A stretch of DNA of 64,000 nucleotides, taken from Nymphaea colorata (lineage: Eukaryota; Streptophyta; Magnoliopsida; Nymphaeales; Nymphaeaceae). The notes under the pieces are model-generated. The model saw only the letters and a program-made list of their open reading frames with translations, was not told where the DNA came from and ran no database searches. Made by a program: the position numbers and the translations under genes. Within the stretch, counting starts at the first letter, position 1. Every line of letters begins with the position of its first letter. Below, piece by piece: positions 24,671-36,947 of this stretch. The stretch is taken from the NCBI RefSeq assembly GCF_008831285.2, contig NC_045143.1, positions 6,519,503 to 6,583,502 of the forward strand, written 5' to 3'.

Positions 24671-25780
24671 TGTTATCCAATAAGCATCAAATGTCTAGCA
24701 ACATTTTAAACTTTGTGGGCATGTTGTTCATTTGAGTGCATGAACAAAGATATCCTGTTCAGATTTGTAATTTTCCTCTTGAACCAGATGCAAGCAAGGT
24801 CATCTTAAATATGCTTTTCCTCCTTAGTTCCACAAGACAGCTTGGATGTTCTGTGGACGATCTGTGGTTGTTATGCTATAAATAAAAGTACTGATAAAGA
24901 AAAGAAAGTAAAGGAGATTCTGAAAACGATTCCAGCTTTCTGGCATAATGCGATAACAAAACCACCTAACGCTTGTAAAATGAAGTCTTTCTTTCCTGCA
25001 CATGGAGCTTTTACAAGGGCCCCTGTACTCAGATGCTTAGGCCGGTTTCTTGTGCAATGAATGGTTGTAAGATTACCCAGCGAAGAAAAGAAAAGCAGGC
25101 CTCACGTCAAAGATTCCTGGTCTGCAACAGATTCAATTAAAATTGAATGCAAGTAAATGCACTGAAAGGCCCATTAAGGGACCTGCTGATAGAAAACCGA
25201 TTTCTTCAATGAGGTTATGAAGCAAGTCCATGGCAAACACGTAACGAATAAACAGTTGTCCACATGAGAGGCTATTCATTGCACCTACATTACCAACTCC
25301 ATATTGGAGAAATCAATTATGGGAAGCTTCTATACACTTAGAAAAATAGTGAAGACCAGAACTTTCCTGAGTTCCGGTCTCCAATAAACCTTAAGAACTG
25401 TTGATTCAAACAAAGCTGTAGATCTCTACAAACTTGAATAGAGAAGGGAAAACAATAAATGAGTAAAATGAGAGAACAAAAAAAAAAAAAAATCAAAGCT
25501 GATCACTATAAAACAGCTATTTTACACCAAAATTGCGAAGGAATTCACTTTCCTCTGAACCAGTGATAGGGAATATAAACGTGTCTTTAGCTTTCTGGGA
25601 ATCTTCAAGTGGCTGGTCAATGGCACTTCCCACAATGAGGGTATAAAGGAGACAACCAACATGATGATGTAGTTAGTCTACTTCCTTTGCGCTCTTGGGT
25701 ACCTGTCCTCCAGAGCAGCAAGACACAGCCCATCAGGTAAAGCTCCTTTTTTTTTCCGGATATTTTTTTTTTGTTTTTCT
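24671..25780. other. convergent 3' regions of the MYB and KEA genes
   Basis: The two genes end tail to tail, 1.1 kb apart. The interval should hold both 3' UTRs. A run of 14 A (about 25477-25490) lies between them. No other coding region is supported. Confidence 0.55.
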
Positions 25781-28700
25781 TTAATCATGAATATGAGTGC
25801 CTTGGACCATCATAGTAACACGCTTAGCACTCTCTGCTCGAAGGCTATCACCTTTAAATCCCATCTGGAGTTGAAGCCATATTCAATGAAATAAAAACCC
25901 TCGGCAGAAGAGCAAATGTATGACGGAAAGCACACTTAAATGAGGGACCAAAGGAACACAAACCTCATTTGGACTGTCAGGCGAGAACCATCTCAAAAGG
26001 ACTCCCAAGTGCATAACAGCAGGTATCAACTTGAAAAGCAATGGGGTCGTCACCTGCAAGGTTCACTGCGATCATTAGCTGAGAAAGGACAATCATGAAC
26101 AGTTGGCTTGAAAAAGTAATAGCCAAGATAATCACCAAACTAAGAGCTGTTGTACCCAGAAGCAGCCGGTACAGTTTACCCTGCCAAAATTGAACACAGT
26201 AAGCCTTTTCCCTCTGTCAGGATAATGAAATACAGCGTGTGCCATGATGAGCTATTGCATGTGTAAGAGTGCAGGGAAAAAGAGGCAGTTCCATATCTTC
26301 ATCAATCACAAACATCTTTCTCAAGGCTTTGGAAGGATAATTAGCTGGTTCGCATTTTTCCAAGGAAGTTTATGGTATTAAAAAAAGTGAGACAATTTAA
26401 GAAAGGTCTCAAGGAATTAAGAAAAAATATCGTCAAACAATATCATATAGGATCAAAAGAAAGGCACGAGGAAATGTTGTTGGATGTAATCCTGGAAAAG
26501 AGGATAGCTAAACCTCAGGAGAAGAAAGCTTAAATCCAATGAGCGAATCAAAACAGTAGTACTTGCAAATATTGGGCTGAAATGGTCCCTCAAATTGATA
26601 AGTTGTTTCTTAAAAAGCTAAATCATTGTCATTCAATAATGATTAGTCTTAAAGAATCTTTAACATTAGAAATACAATATTTGAGAAACACAGCAGCATT
26701 TCAAGACAAAACTGCCAATAAATGAGTACAGTTTCTCAGTTAAAATAAGAGCCTCATTTCCAAGTCTTATCAGCATGAATTTGCTGAACTTCCTAAACCT
26801 TAAATGAAAGGCAGACCACACGACACCCCATTCAGAGGGTCACACCTCTTAGATTGAGAATTCATCAAGAACAAGACATTTCTGCATTTTCATCCATCAT
26901 AGTCGACATTGCGTAATCTATCAACCATATACAGGACTGAATTTATTCATCCTTAATTCCTAGTAGCTGCAACTTAATTTAAAATAGTAATTGAATCAGG
27001 ATTCATCCCCAGTACAAGGCTTCCGGAGCTTGGCAGTTCCGAAGGATCAGAAACAAAAAAGTAGAATGGCAAAAATACTTTTAATTTCTAAAAAACATGA
27101 ATTCTAAAATCATTCATGTCATGGTTATCCAAGCTTGGAACTGCCACAAAATAGAACCAATCAATCAGGTGAGGTCAATTGAGGAGTTTGTCAGCCACAG
27201 ACTCTTGGCATCTATGCAATCTTATAGAGAATGCAATAATCAGGATTCAGACAAACCTCAATAAGATGAAGATTGGAAGCACGACTTAGAAGAACAAAAG
27301 CAAATTCTCCAATTTGTGCCAAAGACATGCCAACCTACAAAGAAACCAAGGACTTGTGACCAAGAAATAGTACAAACTACAAAGACAAATTTGTACAAGA
27401 AAAAGGAAATGTAACCTTACCAGGAAAGCCGTTCTGTTGCTGTAGCCAAATCCTTTAACTACTATAAATGCAACAACTGTTTTTATAATTATTACCAAAA
27501 TCACAGCTGCCAGTAAAATGTCCATATGATGCCACAGGAATTGGACATGGATCAGCATTCCAATGCTGGCGAGAAATAATGCAGCAAAAAAGTTGCGAAT
27601 AGGTTCAACCTATCAGTAAATTCAAGAACAGATGAGAATGTGGACAGATATTATGGACCACTAGATTACAAGGTAATCAGAGCAGATTTACATAAGCACT
27701 CAGATGCTAAAGCTGGTTTTGTGATTATAATACACACACACATGCATGCTTGCCAATAGCCACACGGACAACACACACACACACACACACACACGGAGAG
27801 AGAAAAACCGATAACTGACACCTTCTCTAATGCTTTTTACATTGACAACTGCGAAGTAAAATGAGAAAATACAAGCATCAAGCTCCTACCAAAGCTGTTC
27901 CTATCAAAGAAAAGATCAGTTGCATTGAACCCACAAATACTTTATAAAAAATCCAACAACGAAGGCACACCAAATAACAAAATTTTTAGGTCATCCTAGT
28001 GACAGATGGGGTGGAAGAATAAACTTCAAAACTTGGTTTCAAAAGCAAGTCATTAAAGGGGAGGGCAGCAAATAATTAACTAGATTGAAACCTAAGATAC
28101 ATGGGTGCAGCTGAAAAGGTGAAGCACCCGTGCCGATACGGGTGTAGGTGTGGGTGGGGGACGAGGCACGGTTGCCTTAAATTTTGTATTTTTTGGGTTT
28201 TTTTTTTATAGTAATTTTTGTGTCTTTTGGGTATACTTTAGTGTTTATATATAGCTATATATAAAAATATACCCGTATCAGCATCTGTACAGGTACCCAT
28301 ATGACATACATTGAAACAGAGATTATAAACATCAAAAAGACATAACCATGATCATCCTAGATGAAATCTTTTATTTTATCAGATACCTGAAAGAATCTGG
28401 CTATAAAGCATATACAAATTTTTAAGTGATTGTGGGCCCCAGAAATGCACTCTAGGGGATGCGAAGGTCTGGACTTTTTTGCACGTGGTTTTCAGCTAAT
28501 CACTAAATTTACTTTCTGCATTTTAAATCGATTTTGAATTTTCGACAAACAATGCAGCACCACTTTCCATCATCAAAGCCACAATTAACACTTAAACTTC
28601 TTTGGTTAAATTCTATGTCATGATATTCTTCTGAAGATGACGATGAACCACAACATGGGTCTGTTAGAAAAAGAAGACATGCCAGATAAATGTAGAATCA

Positions 28701-30101
28701 ATTAGAAAATCAAGCTTTCTCAGTAAAAAAATCTGCAAAATAGACTACTACAATAAGCTTGACCATCTCATGGTTTCCCATCTTGAACAGTTGCAGACAA
28801 AAATTGCAATCTACAAGGTCCAAGTTTTGGCTCGTTCCAGGGATGCAAGAAACAAGACCTGGGGACAAATCAACCTGCCGATGACTGGAAAAGGTTCCAT
28901 GGCAGACTTCACGACAAAGCTAACCTAGATAATGCTCTAGAATCATAGCCAACACCTATTTAGTGTCAATTTATTATATCACCCTGAAAGTTAAATGAAG
29001 TGTTACTTGTTCAAGCGTATGAGGTGCAAGATCAGTAGTTGATATCATCACTCCAGCGGCAAATGAACCCAACTCAAGGCTCAAACCCAGTTTGTCACTG
29101 CACTGAATGAAAAAACAAATTGTACAGTTTAAATACATCCATTTATGAAAAAAGAAAGCAAAAAATAAGGGACCTGCTGTATGCAATATGGAAGTTAATA
29201 TGAACAAATAAAACCTAACAGTTTAGCCACTAGCAAGGTGAGACGAACCAAAACTCTACAATCATCACCAGTTACACCCTTGAGGAAAAGAAACAAAACA
29301 TGCCAGGAAAAGCTGAGATGCATATTGTTTTTTCTGGTTCAATAATGTCCATCACCAGCATGGTCAATTGTGCCTTAAAATCCCCATGATCTCATTGTAT
29401 CAACGTCCACAGTCTATCGCTATCCTAGTTTATGCAGATTACGTAATTATTATTATCAGCATTACTACTCTGCTTCAAAAACATAAATGCACTGGATATA
29501 ATAACCTCATCAGCTTTCAGAAAGCATACATGATGATTACAACTCATAGAAAGAATCTGCATAGAAAAGTAAACATTTAAACGTTCAGAATTTTAAATGA
29601 TCAGGTACAGACCCAAGCAACAAGCAAACAGAAAGCGACCGAGGCAAGTTGATAGAGTTCATTGGTCTGCAAAACAAAATTTCAACAGATAATACTATCA
29701 TAAAGATGTGGATACATGAAATAAGGAGTAAAAAAGCAAAGTGTACTATTTTAAGAGTGAACTGTTCAGAAACAGAAGGATACCTCTGAAGATAGGCTTA
29801 TCATCAGCTTAAGAAACCAAGGTACACAAGTGCGGGATAATATGGCCAAAATAAACAAGAATGTGCACAACAGGATGATCCTATAAAGGTCACAAACAAT
29901 ATGAATTAGTAATACATTCAGTATTTCATAACGACCAGTGGTTTGCAATAGAAAAATTTTCAATTATGAAACATACAACATAAAAGGAACACTCTGTCTC
30001 CACCACAAGTACAGAAAAATCGGGATATGATTTTCACACAGGTGCAGATGCAGCATTTTTCATGAAAAACATGGGTGGAGGTCGGGCCAGTATACATACA
30101 G

Positions 30102-30144
<43 letters not shown>

Positions 30145-33100
30145 CACAAAGAACAAAATGAACAATTAAGAAGCTATGATCCTATCAATGGTTCAATGGA
30201 AAAAGAAAAAGTAAATCGTCAGTTGCTGCACCCGAGTCCAACCCAAGCAGCACCTCGACTCAGGTGCGGCAACCTTTTTGAAGAGTTTGTCTTACTTAGC
30301 CTTCATGGTTAACCATGTAAAATTGAATCTCAAAGGTAAATAGATATGAAAAACTGGAAGGATCATTAGTGCTACTTCTGTGAGAGAGAGAGAGAGGGGG
30401 AGAGAGAGACTTATACAAAAAATACACAACCTAAGTTCCTCTAGCAAAACACCATTACAAGGAAATTAAATTCACAAGGTGCAAGTTACTTACAGTCTGG
30501 TCATGGACATCATTCCTTGCATGACTCCAGTGTTACCACCCAAAACTGGAAGAAGTGCAAATAGCAATCCAACAGCACAATCCTGGTTTTCAAGAATAAA
30601 ACTTCTCATCTCCGAATAGCTTCTAGTAATAATATTGCAATGTGAAAAATTTTATCAAAGAGGGAACTTTTACCTGGAGAACAAGGGTGCCAACTGTAAC
30701 TTGACCATGAAGAGCATTGACACTGTTTCTTTCCATCAAGAACTTCAAAACCTGCAAAGGAAAAAACAATTTTATTTTTTCAACAGGGACTCTCTAGATT
30801 TCAAACATGGTCTTCATTCAGAACTTTGGAATAAAAATAGGAAAATTCCAAAAATCAAAGTTTCTGTCCCCTAGCAGACAAATGTTTGTTTTCTTTCCAT
30901 GAATCAAATTTACCACTAATGTGTTTCACAGTAAAAACATGAATGATCGAACAAATGCAGATCTACTGGATAGCAATCAGTTACTCCTGATGTAAGTTCT
31001 ACAATAAAAAAAACAGACTCCCATTTCACCATTTCAATGCTAAAAGATAAATAGCATAGAGAAACTATCAGGATCATAAGGAAACTTCACAAAGATAAAG
31101 ATAAAACTTTTAGTGAAAGAAAATTTGATGAAGCATCACACTACATAAAGTATAGCTAGTATAGTTTGATACTTAAACAATTACAAAAATTATTATAGTA
31201 CACAAAGAGGTCCACCTCTTCATTTTTTTCTGAAAGGAAGCATTTTTCTTTTGTAAAAGAATCCTCATTTTCATAGCAACTCTTTTTATGATAAAATCAA
31301 GTTTTGCACCTCTTCAATACCATGGTTCCACTAAGATCAGACTGGAACAAGTCCAACCATTTTTAGGTGTTTACCTCAGGTTTCAAATACCCAACCTACT
31401 TACACCTACACGGTTACACCTTTATTGAACTGTCATGTAAGCATAATACAGGAATCAATGACCTACCACAGCAGTTGAAGACATGGACAAGAATGCACCC
31501 AAAAACACCCCTTCAGAAGGTTTTGCTCCGCATAGCTGCAAAAATCACATGGGCCAAAGAAAAGGAAGCTAATGAGAACTGGGATAAAGTAGAAAGATGC
31601 AAACAATTGGTGATGGAAAAAAATATCATCATGCCCTTGGTACTTGAACAACCAAGGGTTTAGTTTCTAAAACTGTCTTCACTATATGTTGTCAAGAGTG
31701 CAAAAATTACAGATATAGCTGAGACAAACAGCTTATGAAATAAACAGGATCTCACACATGACAAGGTCAAGTTGCCTCTTGCTTATTCTTACAATTATAC
31801 AAGCACACAATGCATACAGCATGATATACTGCTGTGAGCAATGAATAGAAGAGATTCGCAAGCCTAAGCAGAAGGGAATCAAAAAAGGCAAAGTGAGGTC
31901 TTCCCATGGCCTCATGACTGGTACCACCTAAGCAATAAAAGAGATGGTGTTTTTATCTGCATAAACCATAGTTGTGACAAACAGAAAAATAAAATAAATA
32001 AACACAAATCATGGCAAAAGATTTTGAGAAAATAAAAGTAATGAAATTGAACATTTCAAAAGCCACTCAGATTTCATCTTAGTAAAGCCACCATCTGCAA
32101 CACCTCTAGCTTAGAGCAAGCATGAGTACATCATGAAGACCTAGTCAATCAATTTGTTTGTCCTTATTTGATGCTTTACTTCTTACGCTTCTAAATGCTA
32201 TGAACTTCTAACTCCAATATTCCACCCTCTGAGAATGCCGGTTCTGGAATTTTGAAGTCGAATAAAGGACAGTGACTGATAATGGAATCTTATGCTAATC
32301 CATTCAACAAGCATCAAAAGATGCAGCCTATGGGAGGCATCACAAAAAGGTCTTCCTAGCGTATGGACATTTAAATTTTATTACAAAAAACTCAGATTCA
32401 GGATACATTAGTAATAATATCAATGAGTTAACTAATACACTATTGAAAGAACAACCCAAACAGAAAGTCTGTCAAATGATAGAAAAAAAATCTAGACATA
32501 CTGATGCAGTCAAACCACATAAGCACATGAAAAGACAAATTTGAAGTATCCCTCCAAGAACAGCTACTGCTCGCACCACACGAAGCTACAGAAAACACAA
32601 AAAGCAAAGTTAATTTAAGCCCAAAAGCAGTGAGACTAAAAAGCTTCAGAACGCAGAGCAGAAACATGTGTGCACATAGAAACTAACCTTTGTAGTGGAG
32701 AATTCAAGTCCTAATGCGAATAGAAGAAAAATTACACCAAACTGCGCAACAGTCTCAACCTACATCCAGAACCAGAAATATAAACACAAAGGAGAGACAT
32801 TGGCTGGACCAGAGCTCATGGTGGCACTTACAGCAAAGAACAAATAAGTATGAAGATACTTTTCATGTAATCTGATCGTCGTATACAGGAAATCAAGTTA
32901 AATAAGGACATATATAATACCAGACTACACCTTATCCTAGCCAACAGGCTAAAATAAGGATATAATACAATTTTAATACATCACATAGCAGGGGGATCCT
33001 AATGTGAAGAAAAAGGGATCCAGGTTCCACTACTTGAAGAAAGCCTTAGCTCAAACTTCAAACTATTGCATGAAATTTAAGTATAATTTTACTTAGTGAT

Positions 33101-36100
33101 GCATTTCATTTTTCCCTGAGCATATTAACATATGAAAGTCAAGTAGACCAAATCAATTCATGATTTCCTATGGATGGGACATATACTGAAGAAATCAGAC
33201 TCCTCAAACCAGGCTTTCTTTCACAACTTTCAAATGATTGAGTAGTTAATCAAACCAATCGACTGAGACTATTTTAAGAGAAAAAAAAAAAAACTCACAG
33301 TGGTCCAGTGATTCCATAAGTTTGACAATTATAGATACCTACTTGCACCATTTCTCTTACAAAGCTTAAACCTCCAGGTCCAATGGCAGATCCTGCAAGC
33401 AAATATCCTGTAATAACCTGAAACATAAGAAAATACAAAATTGACCCATGATGGGATTTTAATGTCAGAAGCCAAACTTCTGAAAAATCAAGTATGATTG
33501 AAAAATTCATCATCAAATTAAAATTTAGGCCCTAATTTTCTACCGGCTGTCCAAGACAAGCAAATGCAATGCCACCACATGTTGCAGATACAATGACAAC
33601 TACAAGATCTGATATCAATCTGTATTGCAAGAAAGGAATGAGTTAGAAGACAACCCTTGATTTATTTGGACCTTATGTTATTTAGAAAACAGAAAAATTC
33701 TTGTGCATAATCAAAACCCCCCACCTCAAGTCGAGCTGTAGAATTGGATACTTTGATTTGGGATTTGAGATAATAAATACATTGTCCTGAAACAAATTAA
33801 CAAAGAAAAAAGTCACATACGACAATAGGGTTATCAAACCATAATAAGTTAAGCAAATGATTGGCAGCACATGAACAGTTAGTCAACCTGTCGGTCTATT
33901 AATGTTGGTGTTTCCTCTGCTCCATTCTCATTATCCAAGTTGAAAACATCATGAAGTTGAAATGATCTGACAATATTGCAATCAAAACTTAAGGAATACT
34001 CTGATCAATGGGTCTCAACATAACATAAAGAAAGAAATGAGCCAGCAAAAAAGAAGTGTTACTTCTCCTCTTTAGTCTCATTTTTCTTGGGCTTGTCACG
34101 AGTAACGCGAGCAACCGTCTCTAAAACTGCCTGAAAAATTTAAGCAAATAAAAAACAATGCAAGTGGACACCATGTAACACCATCTGAATGAGAAGATGA
34201 GAAACATAGAATCTTCTCCAGTTTTTATGGAAGAACTAAAGTTACAAGTGTGTCTAAAACTCTAAAGCGTACACCCATGAACCAAAAATGGTCCACCTTT
34301 AAAAAACTTGTTTATCACCTGTTTGTCAGCCACACTGTTGTTAAAGCTACCTGCATCTGTCTCTGGCACATGCACCAGTAAAACCAACACATCATTAGGA
34401 AAAAAGTAAAGCAGAAAATCAAAGGAAGCATCGTTCAATATAATCTTAAAGTTAAGTCTATGAAATAATAAGACTAGGTTTGACATTGAAATTTATAAGC
34501 CCAGTGACACTAGGTTTGAGTAATAACCGTAACACCAAGGATAATATAATCAGAGGCAAGAACAAAAGCATGGCAGTTAAAAGCAACAACAGCAATGGAA
34601 ACAACACTGAGGTGACAGTAATGGCAATAGTGATGTATAAATACAAAAACAGAACTGGAAGAAGACATAGGTGCAAGCTACACTCGGAGTAACATTTTCA
34701 GAGGAAAAAATGTCAAACAAGAAAATTATATGCATACATATATATCACATGCATAACCTACATAGTCTACATGTTCAAGAATAAGGGTTCAAAGAAAAAC
34801 CACAAAAATCCAATACATATTTCAGATTATATATGGGTTTTAAGATTAACAGTTTTAGCTCTGTCAACTCATAAATCCAGTATAGCCATCAAAAAATGAT
34901 GAGCATGTTTTGTTCCCACATTTTTGACATTCCAAGTCCAGCTAAGTGGTTAGATCTTTGAAAAAGCATACTGCAAATTGCTGGATGCTTCACCAGATGT
35001 CCTTTTTCTGGCACAAATTTAAGTATATAATATATGTATATCCAATACAGCCATAAAAATAATGATGAGTATTTTTTGTTCCCACATTTTTGGATATTTC
35101 AAGTCCATCTGTTGGTTAGGTCTTTGAAAAACATACTGAAAACCGCTGGATGCCTCACCACATCCTTTTTTGCCAGATAGCCCTCCAATATATTGGAGGG
35201 TTCAAAGAAGGAGAGGGGGGAGGGGGGTGTTGTGTGACAGTCCATCTTAAGAAATTTTGCTAAAACACAGTTGCTACAAGGGTATTATCCATGGTTTGTA
35301 GTATAGCAACAGTGTTCACCTTTCAGTGGTTTTAGCAACAGATAGTGTTTTTTCAGGTTTTTAATTTTTTGGCTATCTGGCAAGTTGCAACATCCGGCAG
35401 CTGGAAGATTTTGATTCTTATATATTTATGAGAGAGAGAGAGCAACCCACTACAGGAGACAATAGAAGAACTATTTTTATCTGTCTCCTCATTAAATGTT
35501 CAATAGCAGGTCTTGAAGATTCAATGAGAAAGAAAGATGACGTACATACTTCAGTTGTCAGGATCTAGTTTCCCTATATAAATCATTACAGCACAAACAC
35601 CATTCTTGGTGTTTTTATCAAAAATGTTTTCTCTGGTACTCACGAAGAAGTCTTTTTTTTTTTTTTTTTTTTTTTTTTTGAGAAAGTCCAAAGAATAGAA
35701 AATATAAAAGATATGAAAACCTGAGTAGTTTTTACGGAGAAATTGATAAAAATTAAAATATCTAATAATATGACAAAAGAAACCTCAAAAAAGTAAAATA
35801 TATTAAGGATTATTTCTTTAAAAAACACAATACTTCATTTTATTACTTTTTTGTTCAACATGATTTTCCATATTTCTCATTCTTCTAGAAAATGCTGACA
35901 CACACACACACACACATATATATATATCATTGTCATAAATATTGTTCTTGGGTTTTTAACAGAGATTTTTTTGGATATTTTTTGGCAAAGTTTTCTCAGG
36001 AAAAACTCGAAAAACTTTAACAATTGAAAAAAATGCAAAAGAGGAATAAATAAAATAAAACAGAAACTAATAAGAAAACATAAATAAAACGAGATACAAG

Positions 36101-36901
36101 TGATAAAAAGAATGTTTTAATGATGCTAAAAATGATGAAAGTAATTTAGTTTAAGTTTAAATTTGAATCCATGATGCTATCAATATTAAAAAGGAGAAAA
36201 ATGAACAATAGAATGTCATGATAATATTATGTATGTCACAGTGTCAGACTGTTTTGCTTGGAGAAGTTACTTGTAGTTGTAGATGCGTTAGTATTCATGG
36301 TGCACTAAAAGGCACAAGGTTAAATTTCATTGTTCGGGTGATTGTTACAAATATCAGCACCATTTTGAAACTGTCGCAGTATTATTCAGAGAAAAGAATA
36401 AAACAACTATATTCTGAAAATATTGCAATATTTAGAATATCACCAAAAAATAAACATCACAATGATATTTTGATATTTTCTCCTTAAACAATAACTTTCA
36501 TATACTTTAAGTGTACATTTTCAGTTTTGTGTTCCCTTTAAAATATTAAGAAGTATTTTGAACCTTTATCAACATTCTTTTGCTCTTCAATTCTTATGTA
36601 TCTTTTATATTTGAGTTCTGAGATCTTCATGAGGAAAACAAAATTTTAAAGGACATCTGAGAAGAACCTGGCTAGTAAATAGTGGAGAATGGCATTTGTA
36701 ACAATGATGTGGATACTTATAGTCCGCTAGCAAATGCATAACGTTGCACATGCATATGCATGATTTTCTTGCTCCCAAGTTTCTCAATTTTAATTGCTCG
36801 GACCAGTATTACATTCAAACTTAGAAGCCTATTCGGACAAGTTTGCTAACCTATGTCATATGGGTGCGAGGTGTGGGTGCTGATGCAGGTGCGACGAAAA
36901 G

Positions 36902-36947
<46 letters not shown>

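Noticed and set aside
30221-30272. Hairpin considered as a microRNA precursor
   Set aside because: The arms are only 17 bases and the piece recurs near 700, so a dispersed repeat is more likely.
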